64,000 nucleotides of DNA from Cyanobacteriota bacterium (GCA_019752015.1 JAIEMQ010000001.1:1-64000); one strand, 5' to 3'; shown: positions 37,369 through 46,515, numbered from the stretch's first letter. Notes: generated by a model not told the origin, from the letters alone. Numbers and translations: made by a program.

Positions 37369-38478
37369 TCACTTCTGGAACGTGATGATGTGCTCGCTCT
37401 TTCCGAACATGAAGAAGCGCGGCGAGCCGGCGGCGACCTTGTCGGTGCCGATGTTCGGCGTCGAGCCGATCACCTGCGGATACCAGCCGCCGCCGTTCAT
37501 GATCTTCTGCGGCGCGCTCCACAGCGACGGGTCGTCGAGGCGGGGCGCGAACGACACGTAAATGCCTTCCTGCGTGTAGTTCTCGTCCCTGGCGCGATTC
37601 AGCAGCATCACGTACTGCTCGACCGCCGTGTTCCAGTGCACCGACGGCCCCCAGAACGCATCGACCTTGTCGTCGCCGTCGTGCCACGGCAGCGCCGGCG
37701 CGACCAGCGGCGTCGCTGACGGGTAGACCCACTCGAGCCGCCGGCGCTCGGTGCCCGGTAATCCAGGCAGCAGCGTGCGGCGGCTCGCTTCCGGTTCCCA
37801 GATGCCACCGCGCCACAACTCGATCCGTCCGCCCGGCCGATCGCGATCGGCCCACTGCAGCCGCGCGATCGCCACGCCCTGCGACCGCGGATCACGCCCA
37901 TACTGGCTGTAGAAGAAATAGAGGTACTGCTTCGACTGATCGAGCTGCACGCTGAGATCGCCGACGCCGCCGATCACGTAACGGTTCGTCGATTCGCACG
38001 CGGTCGTGCTCTGAAACGCCTGGATCACCGGCCCGAGATCCGTCCACGTGCGGCCGTGATCCGTAGACTTCGCGCCGCCGATGCGCGGCACCGCGCGATC
38101 CTCGCGTCCGCATCGCGTCGCCGGCCACTCGTTGTGGTAGTAGCCGTACCACGTCTCGACGTCATCCGAGACGACCGCTTCGAACCACACGCCGTAACCC
38201 GGATGCGGCGTGATCGACACTTCGGAGGTCGCACCAAGCCGCGACACGTCGTTGCCCGACGACACCGACGGCACGCCCGCGTGCGAGGTCAGCACGAACA
38301 TCTTGCGCTGGCCGTCTTCGAGGTCCCACATCACCGGGCTGTTCGAATCGACGGCGCCCGGCAACGTGATCGTCGGCGCCGACACGAGCGCGACGCGCGG
38401 CAGGACGACGGCGGCTGAGGTGTGGGCGATGCATGAATAAAGGACCAGCCCGGCCGTGGCCCAAAACGGTGATTTCAT
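37369..38478 (-). CDS. secreted beta-propeller protein, glycosidase-like
   Basis: 369 residues with signal peptide (ATAGLVLYSCIAHTSA). The pattern of beta-blades with an Asp-box-like STDHGRTWTDLG and WGPSVHWNT suggests a five- or six-bladed propeller of the GH43/sialidase type. No complete catalytic triad could be assigned, so binding or hydrolysis of a glycan is uncertain. It is divergent from the PEGA-like gene at 38539. Confidence 0.65.
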   Translation of the reverse strand: MKSPFWATAGLVLYSCIAHTSAAVVLPRVALVSAPTITLPGAVDSNSPVMWDLEDGQRKMFVLTSHAGVPSVSSGNDVSRLGATSEVSITPHPGYGVWFEAVVSDDVETWYGYYHNEWPATRCGREDRAVPRIGGAKSTDHGRTWTDLGPVIQAFQSTTACESTNRYVIGGVGDLSVQLDQSKQYLYFFYSQYGRDPRSQGVAIARLQWADRDRPGGRIELWRGGIWEPEASRRTLLPGLPGTERRRLEWVYPSATPLVAPALPWHDGDDKVDAFWGPSVHWNTAVEQYVMLLNRARDENYTQEGIYVSFAPRLDDPSLWSAPQKIMNGGGWYPQVIGSTPNIGTDKVAAGSPRFFMFGKSEHIITFQK

Positions 38479-38538
38479 GGAGTTCTATTTCTTCTACGGC
38501 TGTCGATGGCGATTCGTTTCAGTTATCCTGTCCGGGTC

Positions 38539-38961
38539 ATGTCTCCGGTTGTCACTACCGTCGATGATGCGCTCGAGCTCCGCAAGGAAATCGAGGCGCT
38601 CGAGCGCGCGTGGCACGGCCCCGACAACACCGCGGAGAAAGCCACCAGCAAGATCAACAGCGCCGTGCTCACCGTGACACGGAACGGCAAATCGGATTTC
38701 CAGGATCGACAGGTCTATCTCTACGTCGACGGCGAGCTGTGGGGGAAGGTGCGATACGGGCGGCCGGTGACGCGCGAGATTCCGCCCGGACACCACAAGG
38801 TCCGGGCGTTCAACACGCTGTTCTCGCACACCATCGAGATCGACGCGGTGCCGGGCGAGCACGTCAAGCTGCGCTGCACCAACGGTCTCGGCAAGGGCGG
38901 CTGGATCATGATGGTGATCTGGCAGGTCGCCGCCCTCCGCGTCACGCTCGAACGCGAGTAG
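38539..38961 (+). CDS. small PEGA-like protein, paralogue A
   Basis: 140 residues from ATG 38539. The core DRQVYLYVDGELWGKVRYG and PPGHHKVRAFNTLFSHTIE has the PEGA-like pattern of a short beta-sandwich (VDG...PPG-x-H). A hydrophobic C-terminal segment (GWIMMVIWQVAALRV) could be a membrane helix. It is clearly homologous to the protein at 44722-45036 (PPGHHKV-x-x-x-NTLFS shared). Function unknown. Confidence 0.75.
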   Translation: MSPVVTTVDDALELRKEIEALERAWHGPDNTAEKATSKINSAVLTVTRNGKSDFQDRQVYLYVDGELWGKVRYGRPVTREIPPGHHKVRAFNTLFSHTIEIDAVPGEHVKLRCTNGLGKGGWIMMVIWQVAALRVTLERE

Positions 38962-39786
38962 TTATTGTCCGGGCTTCAGTCCCGGTCTCTCCACCAATTC
39001 AATACGCGCGCCCGCTGGTCCCGCAACGTAGGAAAAATTAATCGGCGGACCATTCGGCAATGTCAGTGGCCGCGGCTCCGACGTCACTTCCACTTTCTTC
39101 GCGCGCAGGCTGTCGATCGTCGCCTGCAGATCGCCGACCGATCGCCACCCGATGTGATCGATGGCGCGGCCCTGGCTCGGCTCCGCTTCGCCTTTCGTGA
39201 TCAGGACCCACACGCTGGTGAAGCCGTCGTAGTCATAGCGAATGCCGTCGATGGTCCCCTTGAGCCGGTCCCGCTTGCCGCCGAACTTGTCGAGCAGCCA
39301 GGCGTAGCCCTCGTCCGGATTCGGATTCCGCAGGTGCACGTGATGCAGGCCGAGCAGCTCCGGATCCTGCACGACTTCGATCCGCGTCCCCCACGGATCC
39401 TCGAGGAACGCCAGCTTGAAGAGCTTCGGCACATCGCGCACCGGTGTCGTCACCGTGATGCCGGCGGCCTCCCACTCTTTCATCTTCGCGTCGAGATCGG
39501 CGACGGAGAAGCCGATGTGATCGATGGCGCTGCCGGCGCTCGGCTTTGCGGTCGCGCTTCTGAGGAACATCAGGCGCGTGCTGCCGTACATGATGCGGTC
39601 CGGCGCCTCGGTGATGCGCCGCCCGCCCGGAATGTTCTTCTCGTACCAGACCGACGCCACCGCGGGATCGGGCACGTTCAGATGAATGTGATCGTAGGGA
39701 TACGTCGGCGTCTGCGCCGCGGGGCGCCCGCCGGAGAAGGTAATGAGTGTGACGGCAATCAGGCACGAACGAATCGCTATGCGCAT
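38962..39786 (-). CDS. exported two-domain VOC (glyoxalase/dioxygenase-fold) protein
   Basis: 274 residues with signal peptide (RSCLIAVTLITFSGGRPAAQ). Two VOC modules follow: DHIHLNVPDPAVASVWYEKN...HIGFSVADLDAKM and HHVHLRNPNPDEGYAWLLDKF...DHIGWRSVGDLQATI. The His and Glu positions used for metal in glyoxalase-type proteins are present in part (H in DHIHL and HHVHL, E in IEVVQD). Substrate unknown; it lies on the same strand as, and 20 nt from, the SGNH hydrolase gene. GGAG upstream of ATG 39786. Confidence 0.85.
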   Translation of the reverse strand: MRIAIRSCLIAVTLITFSGGRPAAQTPTYPYDHIHLNVPDPAVASVWYEKNIPGGRRITEAPDRIMYGSTRLMFLRSATAKPSAGSAIDHIGFSVADLDAKMKEWEAAGITVTTPVRDVPKLFKLAFLEDPWGTRIEVVQDPELLGLHHVHLRNPNPDEGYAWLLDKFGGKRDRLKGTIDGIRYDYDGFTSVWVLITKGEAEPSQGRAIDHIGWRSVGDLQATIDSLRAKKVEVTSEPRPLTLPNGPPINFSYVAGPAGARIELVERPGLKPGQ

Positions 39787-39806
39787 GTCGGTCTCCGTTA
39801 GGACGC

Positions 39807-40886
39807 CTACCTTACCAGATACGGCTGCAGTCCTGCCGCAACGATGTCGGCCACGGCGGCGGCGCCGGCGTTGCTGAAGTGCATGAAGTCACAGTAGTAC
39901 CGCGTGTCCTTCGGCAACTGCCGCGCGAGGTCGATTAACGGCACGGCGTGGGCCGCGGCATTGGCGCGCATCACGTCATTGTAGATTTCGAGGAGCCGCC
40001 ATTGCGCGAGGCCGTTGAGCTCGCCGTGTTCGACCAGGCGCCGCAGGTCGAGCCCCGTCGCCGGATCGACGGCATCGCCGGCGAGTAGCGGCTGGGTGAT
40101 GAAGACCGGCGCAATGCCGGCGCGGCGCGCCTCGGTGGCGAGGGCAGTCAGCCGCCGGTCGTAGCCGGCGACTTGCGCCGTGAACGGCGCGATCGCGGCG
40201 CTGATTTCCGCGTCGGTCATGTCGCGTTGCGGCAGCCGGGCGAAGTCGACCAGGTCATCGCCGGCGATGGCCAGGCGCGACGCGCGCCACGCCCGATACA
40301 AATTCAGCAGCGAGTTCATGATCTGCGAGTGCCGCGCCATGTCGCTCCACGGCCGGTTGGTATTGTCCGGATCGAACTCGGCGGCGCCGTCATCGGGCAT
40401 GCCGATGTCGTTGACGCCGGCCAGGACCAGCATCATCGACGGCTTAATCTTGACGAGCACGGCGCGGAGCAGCACGAGGTGACCCGCGGTGGAGTGGCCG
40501 TTGAAGCCGGCGTTGTAGACCCAGGTGTCCGGATGCGTCGCGGCCAGCCGGACGCCGAGCAGCTCCGGCCAGGTCCTGCGGTCGCTGAGGATCGAGTTTT
40601 CGGTGGTGCTGCCGCCGACCGCGGCGATCGTCAGGCGCCGGCCGATGTCCGCCGGCGGTTCGGCGCCGCGGAAACCGAGGCTGTTGCGAGTGGCGACCGT
40701 GATCGGATCGACGCGTGGATCAGGCGGATTCTTCCGCCGGTACTGTAGCCCGACCCGCAGATCGATGGCGTTGCCGTGCAGGACGAACGGCAGCGGGTGA
40801 TAGACGCGAAGCAGCGCCTCCAGCAGCAGCACCCTGATAATCAACTGCACCGCCAGGATTTTCGCTCTCCGCATCCCTGCCGACAT
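39807..40886 (-). CDS. membrane-anchored SGNH/GDSL hydrolase
   Basis: 359 residues with an N-terminal membrane anchor (ILAVQLIIRVLLLEALLRVY). SGNH blocks are visible: Ser in VGGSTTENS, Asn in LAGVNDIGM, and the Asp/His pair in DFMHFSNAGAAAVAD. This catalytic set belongs to esterases and acetyl-hydrolases acting on lipids or glycans. ATG 40886 (or 40874) is 35 nt from the divergent FMN-binding gene. Confidence 0.85.
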   Translation of the reverse strand: MSAGMRRAKILAVQLIIRVLLLEALLRVYHPLPFVLHGNAIDLRVGLQYRRKNPPDPRVDPITVATRNSLGFRGAEPPADIGRRLTIAAVGGSTTENSILSDRRTWPELLGVRLAATHPDTWVYNAGFNGHSTAGHLVLLRAVLVKIKPSMMLVLAGVNDIGMPDDGAAEFDPDNTNRPWSDMARHSQIMNSLLNLYRAWRASRLAIAGDDLVDFARLPQRDMTDAEISAAIAPFTAQVAGYDRRLTALATEARRAGIAPVFITQPLLAGDAVDPATGLDLRRLVEHGELNGLAQWRLLEIYNDVMRANAAAHAVPLIDLARQLPKDTRYYCDFMHFSNAGAAAVADIVAAGLQPYLVR

Positions 40887-40921
40887 CTTACGGTGTATCC
40901 TGATCGCTCACGGAGTCCTCG

Positions 40922-41476
40922 TTGAAGCAATTCGGATTGATGTTTGCAGTGCTCGTCGCGGCCAGTGTGGTCACGCTGTCGGCGCAGGCCAAGCGCACGT
41001 TCACGAATCCACGGCCGGAGCCGTACTTCAAGGCGCTGTTCCCGGACGCCGGCGGCTTCTCGCCGTTCGGCGGCACCCCGCTGCATTACAAGGTCTACGG
41101 CGTCGACCCGAAAACGAATCCCGCGGCGCCGCCGATCGGCTTCATCTTCTGGACCACCGACGTGACGCCGAAAGAGTTCGGCTATCACGGGCCGATTCAT
41201 TTCCTGGTCGGCATGGACACGCACGGCATCATCCAGGGCGTGGTGATGGACTACAACTCCGAGCCGTACGGTTACTTCTCCGTCGACCCGCCGAAGTTCG
41301 TGGAGCAATTCAAGAACAAGAGCATTCGCGATCCGTTCCAGATCGGCAAGGACATCGCCGCGGTATCGCGCGCCTCGATCACCATGAATCACGCCGCGCG
41401 CGTGCTGCGTGACTCGACGCGGACGATGGCCAGGACGTTCCTCACGCCGGATCAGATCAAGTCGCCGCAGCAGTGA
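40922..41476 (+). CDS. periplasmic FMN-binding-domain protein (NosR N-terminal type)
   Basis: 184 residues from TTG 40922, with GGAG eight bases upstream. Signal peptide KQFGLMFAVLVAASVVTLSAQ. The body is an FMN-binding domain: FGYHGPIHFLVGMDTHGIIQG and the carboxy-terminal AAVSRASITMNHAARVL, which aligns with the SGAT-type site where ApbE attaches FMN to Thr. Here the conserved Gly is Arg (SRAS), so covalent attachment needs testing. The stop overlaps the start of the Fe-S membrane protein, and together they equal a split NosR. ApbE is encoded 3 kb away. Confidence 0.75.
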   Translation: MKQFGLMFAVLVAASVVTLSAQAKRTFTNPRPEPYFKALFPDAGGFSPFGGTPLHYKVYGVDPKTNPAAPPIGFIFWTTDVTPKEFGYHGPIHFLVGMDTHGIIQGVVMDYNSEPYGYFSVDPPKFVEQFKNKSIRDPFQIGKDIAAVSRASITMNHAARVLRDSTRTMARTFLTPDQIKSPQQ

Positions 41477-42363
41477 TGCTTGTTCAGCAGCCGGATCCGT
41501 GGGGCTTCGACGAAGCACCGGTCGAAACCTGGGCGGACATCCTGCGCCCGCAGTATGTCGATCTCGCGCTGCTCGCCGCGTTCATCGTCCTGGCGATGAT
41601 CAGCTTCCGCCGCAAGAGCGTGCCGCTGAAGTTCGTGACGTTCGCGTTCGCGATCGGCTACATGGGCTTCGCGAAGAGTTACCTGATCTCGATCACCAAC
41701 ATCTTCAGCGTGCTCGACTGGAACTGGCCGGTCTTCAAGTACAGCCTGGCGTGGTACCTGTTCTTCGGGTTCACCGTGGTCTCGACGATCTTGTGGGGAC
41801 GTTTGTATTGCGGCCGCATCTGCGCCTATGGCGCGCTGACGCAGACGCTCGATTCGATGCTGCCGGCGAAGTGGCGCGTGGATGTGCCGCGATCGATCGA
41901 GAAGCGCGCGGCGCTCGTCAAGTTCGGCGTGCTCGCCGGCGTGATCACCTATTACCTGGTGACGCACAATCTGCTGATCTACCAGTACACCGAGCCGTTC
42001 TGGATGTTCAGCCTGCTCGGCACGCCGATGATGTGGACGGTGCTGGCGATCCTGCTGGCGGTGACGCTGTTCGTCCGCAACGCCTACTGCCGCTTCCTCT
42101 GCCCGGTCGGCGCCACCCTCGGCCTGTTGTCGTATGCGACGGTGTTTCGCATCAAGCGCTGGTCGGAGTGCACCACCTGCCGCATTTGCCAGAAGGCGTG
42201 CCAGTGGGGCGCCATCGAAGGGCCGAAGATCCTGATGACCGAATGCGTGCGTTGCGACGACTGCGAGCGCCTGTACGCGGACAAGGAGATTTGCCCGCAC
42301 TGGCGAATCATCGAATATAACGAACGAAAGCTTCGAGTTTTACCGCTGCAACCCGTACGATGA
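41476..42363 (+). CDS. NosR/PceC-like membrane Fe-S protein
   Basis: 295 residues from ATG 41476 (TGATG overlap with the FMN-binding gene; GTG 41473 also possible). Five or six membrane helices, with conserved YCGRICAYGALTQ and YCRFLCPVGATLG motifs between them. Two ferredoxin-type [4Fe-4S] motifs follow: CTTCRICQKACQW and CVRCDDCERLYADKEICPHW. This is the C-terminal half of NosR/PceC/NapH proteins, which move electrons from quinol to periplasmic flavin. It should reduce the FMN-binding protein encoded just before it. Confidence 0.8.
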   Translation: MLVQQPDPWGFDEAPVETWADILRPQYVDLALLAAFIVLAMISFRRKSVPLKFVTFAFAIGYMGFAKSYLISITNIFSVLDWNWPVFKYSLAWYLFFGFTVVSTILWGRLYCGRICAYGALTQTLDSMLPAKWRVDVPRSIEKRAALVKFGVLAGVITYYLVTHNLLIYQYTEPFWMFSLLGTPMMWTVLAILLAVTLFVRNAYCRFLCPVGATLGLLSYATVFRIKRWSECTTCRICQKACQWGAIEGPKILMTECVRCDDCERLYADKEICPHWRIIEYNERKLRVLPLQPVR

Positions 42364-42364
42364 A

Positions 42365-42386
42365 AGGCGGGTCTGAAGACCCGCCT
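42365..42386. terminator. strong hairpin after the Fe-S protein gene
   Basis: AGGCGGGTC-TGAA-GACCCGCCT forms a perfect 9-bp stem immediately after the stop. It lies between the Fe-S protein and the symporter gene and matches the repeat at 35552-35615, with compensating changes (A:T to T:A), so it may be a REP copy that doubles as a terminator. Confidence 0.7.
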
Positions 42387-42408
42387 CTCCATGTAGAATC
42401 CAACCCGA

Positions 42409-43674
42409 ATGTCGACAACCGCCGCCAGCACGCCCCGCATTTCGCCAACGATGCAGATCATGATCGGCCTGGTCATCGGCCTGATCGCCGGCTACATCAT
42501 CAGTGAGATGGACGATCAGGCCAGGCGCGCCTGGTATGTGAGCGTCATCCAGCCGTTCAGCCAGATCTTCATCCGCATGATCCGGATGATCATCGCGCCG
42601 TTGCTGTTCGGCACGCTGGTCGCGGGCATTGCCGGCGCCGGGCACTTCAAGGACGTCGGCCGGATGGGCCTGCGCGCGATCATCTACTTCGAGATCGTCA
42701 CCACGCTGGCCCTGTTGATCGGCCTCTTCACCGTCAACATCATGCAGCCCGGTGTCGGCGTGGCGCTGCCGCCGCCGACCGGCGCGCCGCCCGTCTCCGC
42801 GACCGCACAAACGTGGCAGCAAATCATCCTGCACATGGTGCCGACCTCGGTGATCGAAGCGATGGCCACCGGCGACGTGCTGCAGATCGTGGTGTTCAGC
42901 ATCGTGTTCGCGATCGGTCTCGGCATGGTGGGGGAGAAGGGCCAGCCGTTCATCGCCTGGGCCGAGTCGCTCACCGAAGCGATGTTCAAGGTCACCAACA
43001 TCGTGATGTTGTACGCGCCGATTGGCGTCGGCGCCGCGATCGCGGTGACGATCGGCACGAGCGGCCTCGAGGTGTTGAAAAACCTCGCGCAGCTGGTCGG
43101 CACCCTCTACCTCGCCCTCGCGGTGTTCTACATTACGGTGCTGATCCCGGTGATGCTGATGTTCCGCATCCCAATCGTCGCGTTCTTCAAGGCGATCAAG
43201 GAGCCGGCGCTGATCGCGTTCTCGACCACGTCGAGCGAAGCGGCGCTGCCGCGCGCCATGGAGTCCGTCGAAGCGTTCGGCGTGCCGCGCAAGATCGTGT
43301 CGTTCATCCTGCCGCTCGGCTATTCGTTCAACCTCGACGGCAGCACGTTGTATCTGTCGCTCGCCGCGGTGTTCGTCGCGCAGGCCGCCGGCGTTGAGCT
43401 GACGGTGACGCAGCAGGTCACGATGTTGCTGACGCTGATGTTGACGAGCAAAGGCGTGGCCGGCGTACCGCGCGCGTCGCTGGTGATCCTCGCCGCGACG
43501 CTGGCCAGCTACAACCTGCCTCTCGAGGGCGTCACGCTGATCCTCGGCGTCGACGCGCTGATGGACATGGGCCGCACCATGACGAATGTGATCGGCAACT
43601 GTCTCGCCTCCGTCGTGGTCGCGAAGTGGGAAGGCGAGTTCCGGCCGCCTATGGAGAATCAGTCGGCGGCTTAA
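42409..43674 (+). CDS. dicarboxylate/amino-acid:cation symporter (DAACS family)
   Basis: 421 residues with eight membrane helices and the two re-entrant loops of the GltPh/DctA fold: AFSTTSSEAALPRAM (HP1 Ser-rich tip), SFNLDGSTLY (NMDGT-like TM7) and KGVAGVPRASLVI (HP2). Sodium- or proton-driven uptake of C4-dicarboxylates or Glu/Asp is expected. No ribosome-binding site is obvious before ATG 42409. It lies within the flavin electron-transfer cluster, but no link is shown by the sequence. Confidence 0.9.
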   Translation: MSTTAASTPRISPTMQIMIGLVIGLIAGYIISEMDDQARRAWYVSVIQPFSQIFIRMIRMIIAPLLFGTLVAGIAGAGHFKDVGRMGLRAIIYFEIVTTLALLIGLFTVNIMQPGVGVALPPPTGAPPVSATAQTWQQIILHMVPTSVIEAMATGDVLQIVVFSIVFAIGLGMVGEKGQPFIAWAESLTEAMFKVTNIVMLYAPIGVGAAIAVTIGTSGLEVLKNLAQLVGTLYLALAVFYITVLIPVMLMFRIPIVAFFKAIKEPALIAFSTTSSEAALPRAMESVEAFGVPRKIVSFILPLGYSFNLDGSTLYLSLAAVFVAQAAGVELTVTQQVTMLLTLMLTSKGVAGVPRASLVILAATLASYNLPLEGVTLILGVDALMDMGRTMTNVIGNCLASVVVAKWEGEFRPPMENQSAA

Positions 43675-43707
43675 TGGGTGCCGGGGTGCCTGGGGTGCCT
43701 CGGTGCG

Positions 43708-44760
43708 CTACGGCGCGTTCGTTGGCGCCCGCAGTAAGCGCAAGCGGCCCTTTAGTCCGGTCGACACGCGCACCTGGTTGTCCGACGTTACGATCACACC
43801 CTCGACGTCGGGCAGCGTCTCGATCAGTTTCATTCCTTCATCCGGTCCGAGGATGAAGACGCCCTTCGCGATCGCATCGGCCAGCACCGCCCGGTCGCTG
43901 ATCAGCGTGACGCTGCGGCAGCCGCGCGCCGGCTCGCCGACATCGGGATCGAGGATGTGGTGATACCGCGTGCCGTCCTTCATGAAGGCGCGTTCGTAAT
44001 CACCCGAGGTGCTGAACGTACCGTCCGAGACCTGCACCGTCGCGAACGGATCGTGGCTGCCGCGCGGATCCGCGATCCCAAGCTTCCACGGCTTGCCGCC
44101 ATCGCCGCCGGCGACGTAGAGATCACCACCGGCCTGAATCAGGAAATCCTTGAATCCCTGCCCGCGGAGTAACGCAATCGCGCGATCGACGGCGTAGCCC
44201 TTGCCGATGCCGCCGAGATGGACCTTCATGCCCGGACGATTGATGAATGCCGTCCCCGCGGTTGAATCGATCTCGACCGCGCGGTAGTCGATTCGTTTGA
44301 GCCGCGCTTCAATCAGGTCGCGTTCCGGCACGACGTTGTCCTGATCGTGATCGAAACGCCAGATGTCCGTCAGCGCGCCGAAGGTGATGTCGAACTTGCC
44401 GCGCGTGAGCTCGCTGACGTCGCGGGCCGTGCGCAGCACGGCGATGGTGTCCTGGCTGACTTTGACCGGCCCGACTCCCGCGCTGTTGTTGAGCCGCGTC
44501 ACGTCGCTCTCGTTCCGCCAGTTGCTCAACAGCGCTTCGAGCCGATCGAATTCCCGGAACACGTGCGCAATCGCACCGGTGGCGCGCGCGTCGTCCGTTG
44601 TCCAGATGGCGACACGCAGCAACGAGCCCATCGACTGCCGCGATTGCTCGATGAGCCGTGGAGCGACGGACGGGCTGGCGGCGCACGCCGCGAGCGACAA
44701 GACAGCAAGTATGCTGGGAAGGTGAGCGAGGCCGCGAAGCTGGTGATTGCGCGCGATCAT
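43708..44760 (-). CDS. apbE: FAD:protein FMN transferase
   Basis: 350 residues from ATG 44760; the N-terminus is a lipoprotein signal (ILAVLSLAACAASPS). ApbE hallmarks are present: MGSLLRVAIW, GKFDITFGAL, VHLGGIGKGYAVDRA, GGDLYVAGG, and the metal site HHILDPDVGEPARGCRSVTL with SDRAVLADAIAKG. The enzyme attaches FMN to Thr in FMN-binding domains of exported electron carriers, and the candidate target is encoded at 40922. A longer frame to 44871 runs into the divergent gene. The first 39 nt of this gene overlap the divergent PEGA-like gene head to head. Confidence 0.92.
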   Translation of the reverse strand: MIARNHQLRGLAHLPSILAVLSLAACAASPSVAPRLIEQSRQSMGSLLRVAIWTTDDARATGAIAHVFREFDRLEALLSNWRNESDVTRLNNSAGVGPVKVSQDTIAVLRTARDVSELTRGKFDITFGALTDIWRFDHDQDNVVPERDLIEARLKRIDYRAVEIDSTAGTAFINRPGMKVHLGGIGKGYAVDRAIALLRGQGFKDFLIQAGGDLYVAGGDGGKPWKLGIADPRGSHDPFATVQVSDGTFSTSGDYERAFMKDGTRYHHILDPDVGEPARGCRSVTLISDRAVLADAIAKGVFILGPDEGMKLIETLPDVEGVIVTSDNQVRVSTGLKGRLRLLRAPTNAP

Positions 44761-45036
44761 CCGCAGGACATTCAAGACCGCCCAGTCTATCTCTGGATCG
44801 ACGGCGAGAAATCGGGCCGTGTTCTGAAGTACGGCAAGACCTTCGAACGCGATCTGCCGCCGGGCCATCACAAGGTCAAGGCGAGCAACACGCTGTTTTC
44901 GACGACCGTGGAATTCGACGCCGCGGCCGGCGAGACCGTTCGCTATCGCTGCGAGAACGGCCTCACCGGCGGCGGCATGGTGATGGTGCTGATGATGGGC
45001 GTCGCCTACCTCCGCGTCCGTCTCAAACGGCTCTGA
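44722..45036 (+). CDS. small PEGA-like protein, paralogue B
   Basis: 104 residues from GTG 44722. DRPVYLWIDGEKSGRVLKYG, PPGHHKVKASNTLFSTTVEF and a hydrophobic C-terminus (GGMVMVLMMGVAYLRV) match paralogue A at 38539-38961 along their whole common length. It lacks the helical N-terminal extension of A (VDDALELRKEIEALERAW). The GTG start overlaps the 5' end of the divergent apbE by 39 nt, so the promoters must lie inside each other's coding sequence, or the start is later. Confidence 0.7.
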   Translation: MSEAAKLVIARDHPQDIQDRPVYLWIDGEKSGRVLKYGKTFERDLPPGHHKVKASNTLFSTTVEFDAAAGETVRYRCENGLTGGGMVMVLMMGVAYLRVRLKRL

Positions 45037-45162
45037 CCAGCGGAACCCCCGGAAATTCCGAGGGAAACCATGCGAAAAACTGCTGGTTTGTATTTCTACG
45101 GTTTAGGCCGTATTCTTTGTCGATCTCGTCGGGATATCCTCTGCCTCGAGAAGGAGATAGAG

Positions 45163-46515
45163 ATGAGCCGGATCGTTACCCTCGGACTGTTCGCGGTGCT
45201 CGCTCTGCCGGTTGCCGCAGCCGCGCAAACGCCGACCTTCACCAAAGACATTGCGCCGATTTTCCAGAACAAGTGCGAAGCGTGCCACCGGCCCGATTCG
45301 ATCGCGCCGATGTCGCTCGTCTCGTTCGAGGAAGCGCGTCCGTGGGCGCGCTCGATCAAGGCGCGCGTCGCCGCGCGGCAGATGCCGCCCTGGCACATCG
45401 ATCCGACCATCGGCATCACCGAGTTCGAAAACGATCGATCGCTGTCGGACAAGGAGATCGCCACGATCGTGAAGTGGGTCGATGCCGGCTCGCCGAAGGG
45501 CGATGCCAAGGACATGCCCGCTCCGAAGGTGTGGCCAAACGAGCAGGGCTGGAACTTCGCGAAGCAGTTCGGGCAGAAAGAGCCGGACATGGTGATCAAG
45601 TCGCTGCCGTGGACGCAGAAGGCCGGCGCCAACGACGCGTGGTGGAAGCCCGTGGTCGAAACGCATCTCACCGAGCCGCGCTGGGTGCGCGCGCTCGAGA
45701 TTCGTCCGAGCTCGGTGAAGGGCCGCCGCATCACGCATCACGCGATTGCCCGCCTGCAGCAGCGCGAGACCGATCCGCTGGCGCAGAATCCTGACGACGC
45801 CAACGGCCAGCCGCAGCCCGGCACCTTCATGGAGTGGGCCGTCGGCAAGCAGGGCGAAATGATGCGCCCGAACAGCGGCAAGCTGATGCTGCCCGGCTCC
45901 AAGATCGTGTGGGACATCCACTACTCGAACGGCGGCGAGGACATCACCGACACCGTTGAGCTCGGCATCTATTTCTATCCGAAAGGCCAGGAGCCGAAGT
46001 TCCGCCAGGTGCTGCACCTGATGGGCGGCACGGGCGGCACCGGCGTCGGCGCGCTCGGCAGCGCACTCGACCTGCCGCCGAACACCATCAAGGCGACCGA
46101 GGGTTACTTCCTGATGCGCGAGAACGGCCGCGTCGAGAGCTTCCAGCCGCACATGCACCTGCGCGGCAAGGCGATGACGCTCGAGGCGATTCTCCCGAAC
46201 GGCCAGTCGCAGGTGATCAGCCACGTGGCGGATTTCAATTTCAACTGGCACAACACCTACGTCTACAAGGAGACCGCGGCGCCGCTGCTCCCGAAGGGCA
46301 CGATCATCAAGGTCACCGCGTGGCACGACAACACGACCGCCAACAAGGCGAATCCTGATCCGAACGTCTGGGTCGGCTACGGCGATCGCACGGTCGACGA
46401 AATGGCGCACGCGTGGGTCAACGTCACCTACATGAACGACACCGACTATCGCGTCGCGATCGAAGAGCGCCGCAAGGCTGTCAGCACGACGACCGCCGCA
46501 CAGCAACAGCAATAG
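45163..46515 (+). CDS. cytochrome c / copper type II monooxygenase-like fusion
   Basis: 450 residues from ATG 45163, with GAAGGAG upstream. Signal peptide IVTLGLFAVLALPVAAAAQ. The N-terminal module has one haem c motif (CEACHRPDSIAPM) typical of cytochromes joined to DBH-like proteins. The rest is beta-sandwich: VHYSNGG-like WDIHYSNGG, then FQPHMHLRGKAM (H-x-H copper ligands of the PHM/DBH C-terminal domain) and THHAIAR. It resembles ascorbate-dependent copper monooxygenases, here with a built-in electron carrier. The substrate is unknown. The next gene begins 5 nt after the stop. Confidence 0.8.
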   Translation: MSRIVTLGLFAVLALPVAAAAQTPTFTKDIAPIFQNKCEACHRPDSIAPMSLVSFEEARPWARSIKARVAARQMPPWHIDPTIGITEFENDRSLSDKEIATIVKWVDAGSPKGDAKDMPAPKVWPNEQGWNFAKQFGQKEPDMVIKSLPWTQKAGANDAWWKPVVETHLTEPRWVRALEIRPSSVKGRRITHHAIARLQQRETDPLAQNPDDANGQPQPGTFMEWAVGKQGEMMRPNSGKLMLPGSKIVWDIHYSNGGEDITDTVELGIYFYPKGQEPKFRQVLHLMGGTGGTGVGALGSALDLPPNTIKATEGYFLMRENGRVESFQPHMHLRGKAMTLEAILPNGQSQVISHVADFNFNWHNTYVYKETAAPLLPKGTIIKVTAWHDNTTANKANPDPNVWVGYGDRTVDEMAHAWVNVTYMNDTDYRVAIEERRKAVSTTTAAQQQQ

